The notes beneath the pieces were generated by a model. It did not search any database. It saw only the letters and a program-made list of their open reading frames with translations, and had not been told where the DNA came from. 64,000 nt of DNA from Cunninghamella blakesleeana. Taxonomy: Eukaryota; Mucoromycota; Mucoromycetes; Mucorales; Cunninghamellaceae. Where the stretch lies: contig JAFCIZ010000002.1 in the NCBI GenBank assembly GCA_017871115.1, forward strand, positions 1,943,501-2,007,500, given 5' to 3'. Shown here in pieces: positions 59,501 through 64,000 of the stretch (positions are counted from its first letter, which is position 1; every line of letters begins with the position of its first letter). The position numbers and the translations under genes are program-made.

Positions 59501-62500
59501 ATAGTACTACTACTTTTACGCCATTGTTGAACAGATTCACGGGTCATATCAAATCCATCGTTTTCAAATTTGTTAAATATCCAATCAAGCCGTCCATGGG
59601 CTTCTTTAAACTGATCATCTTCACGAAGTAATGTCATAACATTAAATAAGGACATTTCTTTGGTTACTTCTTCTTCTTTAAATGAATAAAGTTGTTCAAA
59701 TGAATGCCTATAGAACCCTTCTTCTTTTGATGTGTTGTGGTTTTTATCAATAAGTGCTAAAATGATTATATGTAAGGTTTGATCAAGAATGGTATCACTA
59801 TTATGGTTTTTGCTTATTTTAACGTTCCAAAGGGCATAGCTTAACATTTGAACAATCACTGGTGTATGTAAAATAGTTCCCAAATATTTGAAAGGACCCG
59901 ATGCAATTGTATTTACTTTCGGTATAACAAAGAATTCATCATCAGATTTATTAGAATTTTCTTTTTTCCATCTTGCTTTAAGAATATTTTCAGCTTCTTC
60001 ACGATTGTTGCGGCTATAGTGCCAAAAATGAGTATCCACTTCTTCAAAGCATTCTGGTTTAAGTTCGTAACGTCCATGATCATGTATTCCATCTGGTGCT
60101 TTAAAGTTTGCAACTGTTGATAGGATACGGTCAAATTCATGATGTTCGGTAAGTCTTTCAGGAATTCGTTTAGTAAGTTCAGAATAAGATGATAATCCAA
60201 GGCAAAGATTGTGGATAATCTCTCTCCTTATTTTGTCTTGCATAGTGGCTCCAATAATATTACTATGCTCACACATACATACAATCAAAATATTTAATAT
60301 TTCTTCCACCATGAATACTGTTTGAGTATTATCGTACTGCACATGCTTTGTTTCACCTTGGAACCAATTCACCAAATCAAACCGATCCATTAATGTTACC
60401 AATGATAAGTTTGGAGGAAGTGTAGCAAGTCCCAATTGCAAAAGGAAAATATCTGCATCATAAGTATTTTCACGTAAAGATATTTCTCTATAATGATGTG
60501 CCTATTTATTAATATATATATAGAAATAAAATAAGATAAAATAAAATGAAATAAAATAAAAATAACAATAGTTAATATATATGAAAATAAAATAGTATAT
60601 ATATATATATATACATAATATTAATTATAACAAATTTACCTGTGTACGAAGACCATAACCATTTCTAACCCAAACACCAGCACGAATCTGGGAAGAAAAT
60701 ACAATTGTTCGGATGGGGTATTCCAATATAGGAAGAAGCATATCATGAGAGTCAGATTCATTATTTGTTGTAGAGAATAAGGAAATGGCTTGATAAAAGT
60801 CTGTTGGCCATCCAGCTTCTTTGAGTACATCTTCAGTTAAAATATAAGCATGTTCTAATAATCCAGCTAATAGCCAATGTAGAGGATGGTGGAATGAAAC
60901 GGGTTGTGATGAAACATCATATTTAATTACATCAAACGCTGCCATATTTGGTAGTGAAATAGTATGATGGTCTTGTGATTGAAGACCTGATATATAAACA
61001 GTGGGTGTAGGTTTTGATTTGGTAGTAGTAGTTGCTGAATCTGTAACTTCATCATTAGCTGCACCTGCAATTTCAATGCCCCAATCCACGATTTTTTTTA
61101 ATACACGGGCTAAAGCTTTTACTAAAATCTTTGCAGCATTAACACGCTCTTTATGGGATTCCATAGGTATTGCACCAAAGCAATCAGAAAAATGTCTACA
61201 GCATTTGGCTAATTGGAGAGTAACATTAAATGCATTCACCCATACTTCTGATTCGTATTCAACATGTGTATCTTTTTGACAAACTTGGGCATTCATCCCT
61301 TGAAAGAGTCCAATTAAGTCTATATATTGTCTTAGATATATTGGGTCTTCCGCAAGTACTTGTTTGATCATATTGACGTTCATTATATATCGTAAATCAT
61401 GAAAAGCGTTAAAGTATCTACGAGTTCTAAATGCACGTGATTCACAATTGACTCTAGGTGGGAGTCGAGAACGATCTGATGGCAATAATAATCCAAGATG
61501 ATCTGTTAAAAAGAATGCTGTGAGTGTTGAGCAAATTAATCCAAAAAAGTAATATTGATTTACTAGAAGGTCAGAGACAGATGGCACGGTTAAAAGTTGT
61601 ACAGAAAAAAGAATGATAGAATTTTCAGGCTCACGATCTTTTAATAAAAATGATTCAGCCAATCGAGCGTAGTTTCTTGCAAGCCGTTTACCTATTAAAT
61701 AATTCATATAAAATAAATAGATATATAATTATTATTATAATTATTATCATTAATATCATTAAAAAAGTAAAAAAAGATAAAAGCAATAATTACCTAAAAT
61801 TTTCTTGTATGCAGGATTTGAAGCCAAAGAAGATATATATAATTCCCTTAATGAAATACGGATTTCTTTCCAAAGTTTTAAATCATATAACATAAAATAA
61901 TCTATCCGTAATTTTTCTTCAAATTCTTTTTGCATATTTTTTGCCATTAACATAGTTTCTTGAGGTACAGACACAGGTTTTTTACCGTCAGCAATACTTT
62001 TAGAATGAGGAGTTAAAGAGTCGCCGAAAGCTTCTTCTTCAGCTCTAAGATTTTGGTATTCACGTACCATTGCAGCAGGATCCCAGTCAATAGTAGCTAT
62101 ATCACATTGATTACGATATACTACAGGACTAGAAGATGTTGAAGCAGGAGAGTCCACTTTAAATTGAGATTGATATTGGTTGGCTCCATCAGGATCGTAC
62201 ATATCCACATCTTCATTGCCTGTATTGGTAGAGGCAGAAGCAGCCATTGTATAATTAAAAATTGGCGGAAATTCGTCGGTTGCTGTTGGAGCAGCAGTTG
62301 TGTCATTATCATTACCCACTCTAATTCCAGTTTGCACAACATCAATAACGTCAGACACATTTCTATTTGTTCGTGATCCAGTAGTAAGTATAGCAAGAGG
62401 TAGTCTTAATTCCCATTCAGAACATAACTCCTCACATAATATATTTCTTATCAAAGCATCACCACCAGGTACTTGTGAAAAAAATCTAACTTGACCAGAA

Positions 62501-64000
62501 ATTATTTCTTTCAGCCATTCTACTAACAATCCACATACTTGCTCACGAAAAGTTGCCCGCGCTGGTCGAATAGTAACGCCTAAATTGATAGCAGCTAATG
62601 GTGCAGCAATTTTTCTTAATTCATCAACATTATTGGATAGAGCAATAACTTCACGTCCCTAAAATAATATATATATATATATATATAAGTATACAAGCAT
62701 ATATAATTACATTATTTTTCTTTTAATCCAATTTTCTCTTTTTATTATATCACTTTTATTTTACGTACATGAACGTGTATTACGTCAACAATTTTTTTAG
62801 CTCTTTCCCAATCATATCCTGTTGCTGACATAATAGATTCCAAGACATGAGAGAAAGCATGAGTTTCATCATTCCAAGCAATACATGCATATAATTCATC
62901 AGGATTATCATTTTCCAGTTCATTCATATCATGTAGATCATTCCATTCAAAGTTTTTATCATCTATTTTATCCGCATTTTCATTATCCATATCCACATCT
63001 TCTTCAAAAACAACCTTTGCATCCAAATTTTCATTCATGTGTAATTTTAATGTATCATCCAAACCTAATGATTTACTTTCATTATTATTGTTACTGTTAC
63101 GACTATTGTTGTTATTCATTAGTTTAGAATCTATTTCTGATTTTATACCCATACGACTAAGTACCGTTTGTTCTTGTTTATTTTCTTTGATAACGTCCTC
63201 TGTAGTTGAAGGCAATGCCACTTCATCGGGAGCAAGGGCAAAAGTATCCAACAAAAAATCTAATATCACAGCAATAGTTTTATGTATTGATTTTGCTAGT
63301 TCAGGTTCCTCATCAAACGTTAGTTTTTCAGGTTCTTCTTGATGATTTAATGCATGCACTTTACATTGTAAAGGAATTTTCCAAGCTTCGCTATCACCAC
63401 AATCACAACAGCCACCGGACCCAGGACTTATTGAAAATAATACATCATGACCATCATGATCAGTTGCGTGAAAACAAGTAGAACAGAAGACACACGTTTC
63501 ATCTAAACCACAATTCCTAGTCAAAAATACACAAATATAAGACAATATAATGCAATGTAATGTAACATAGTAATATATATATATACGTATACATAAAGTT
63601 TAGAAAAGTTAATATTTATTTAGTCAACGTAATCGTTTTCCCCGTATTTTTTTTTTTTTTTTTGAGAAATAAAAAAAGTAACCAATAACCTTTTTTTTAT
63701 TTTTTTTTATTGAAGTTATTATTATTAATTCCTTTCAACTTATATATATGTATATATGTATACACATATATATATATATATATTACCTGCAACGATAAAC
63801 TGGTTCTCCTTTTCTAAAAACATGACCACATTGTCTTCCACGCTGTGTAGATAAATCTTGTTGAGGTACGAGCCCATTACCATGTAAAGATGAGCTATCC
63901 ACACTCATATATTGTACTTTTTCATTGCTAACCGATATTAACTGAGTTATACACTGCTGGCAATCTTCTTCATTTTCAAAAAAATATTGTTGCATGCTTT
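56511..64000 (-). CDS. UBR1: N-recognin E3 ubiquitin ligase UBR1 (5' end outside the window)
   Basis: Exons ..63787, 63516..62769, 62658..61794, 61691..60640, 60501..56960 and 56775..56511, about 2228 residues in view. The UBR box is at the visible start (RQCGHVFRKGEPVYRCR, NCGLDETCVFCSTCF, GCCDCGDSEAWK). A ClpS-like domain (YACIAWNDETHAFSHVLESI, GYDWERAKKIVDVIHV) binds bulky type-2 N-degrons. A RING-H2 follows (CIVCQEDVHEKSSPYGLLGL, YASSCGHLMHIKCF, MCPLCKSLGNTLLPLFW), and the C-terminal cap has APYLDTHGEVDQGLRRGRPQ. UBR1 reads N-terminal residues and ubiquitinates the protein with a RAD6-type E2. It is already longer than yeast (about 1950 aa) or human (about 1750 aa) UBR1, with disordered inserts after the UBR box and after the RING. 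Confidence 0.96.

Noticed and set aside
1..64000. tRNA, rRNA, spliceosomal snRNA, CRISPR, transposase, virus-derived genes
   Set aside because: Scanned by eye for B-box-like GTTCRA motifs, conserved snRNA blocks, terminal inverted repeats and polymerase motifs; none convincing.

Overview
The window is nuclear DNA from a fungus. It is very AT-rich, and nearly every gene is split by short GT-AG introns of roughly 50-200 bases. Coding regions carry many Asn, Gln and Ser runs. Intergenic DNA is full of poly(T), poly(A), (TA)n and (AAT)n tracts. The gene set (a medusa-family regulator, a UMTA-type methyltransferase, an Lds/Rrt8-like EI24 protein) is fungal. It also keeps genes that budding yeast lacks: RABL6, TMEM135, an MTRR-like diflavin reductase, a SKAR-like RRM protein and a FAM133-like protein. 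Together these suggest an early-diverging, zygomycete-type (Mucoromycota-like) fungus. The lineage is inferred from gene content; no rRNA or tRNA gene was seen. I rebuilt exon structures by hand from splice sites. All 23 complete multi-exon models sum to a multiple of three, end at a stop codon and give family-consistent proteins where a family is recognised.

Layout. 1-12.5 kb: MTRR-like reductase (-, partial), SKAR/ALY-like mRNA-export RRM protein (+), medusa-family regulator (-), a 290-bp AAT microsatellite, F-box protein (-), universal-stress-protein fold protein (+). 12.7-25 kb: RNF5/RNF185-type RING ligase (-), a degenerate ~144-bp tandem repeat, RABL6-type GTPase (11 exons, +), a small unknown ORF (-), kinesin-4 motor (9 exons, +). 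25-33.4 kb: RPB9 (-), FAM133-like protein (-), RPS18/uS13 (-), mS38/COX24 (+), NUP54 (-). 35-43.5 kb: EH-domain protein (-), TMEM135 family (-), EI24/Lds family (+), small F-box protein (-). 44.6-56 kb: mitochondrial bL35 (-), coiled-coil unknown (+), UMTA-type methyltransferase (+), SHQ1 (-), SF3B2 (-), VPS29 (+). 56.5-64 kb: UBR1 N-recognin (-, 5' end outside the window).

The genes are mostly housekeeping: transcription and RNA processing (RPB9, SF3B2, SHQ1, NUP54, SKAR-like), translation (RPS18, mS38, bL35m), ubiquitin (UBR1, RNF5-like, two F-box proteins), trafficking and organelles (VPS29, EH protein, TMEM135, EI24) and the cytoskeleton (kinesin-4). I see no biosynthetic cluster, transposase, virus-derived gene, CRISPR array or bacterial-type operon. 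Three head-to-head pairs share short intergenic promoters: SF3B2/VPS29 (177 bp), bL35m/coiled-coil (180 bp) and RPS18/mS38 (324 bp).

The most unusual signals are not genes. One is a degenerate ~144-bp tandem repeat seen at two distant intergenic loci (about 14.58-15.09 and 51.43-51.69 kb). Another is about 18 copies of a TnAn palindrome at promoters, start codons and intron 3' ends. There are also extreme homopolymer runs and very small exons of 3, 6, 8, 13, 16, 20 and 27 bases.
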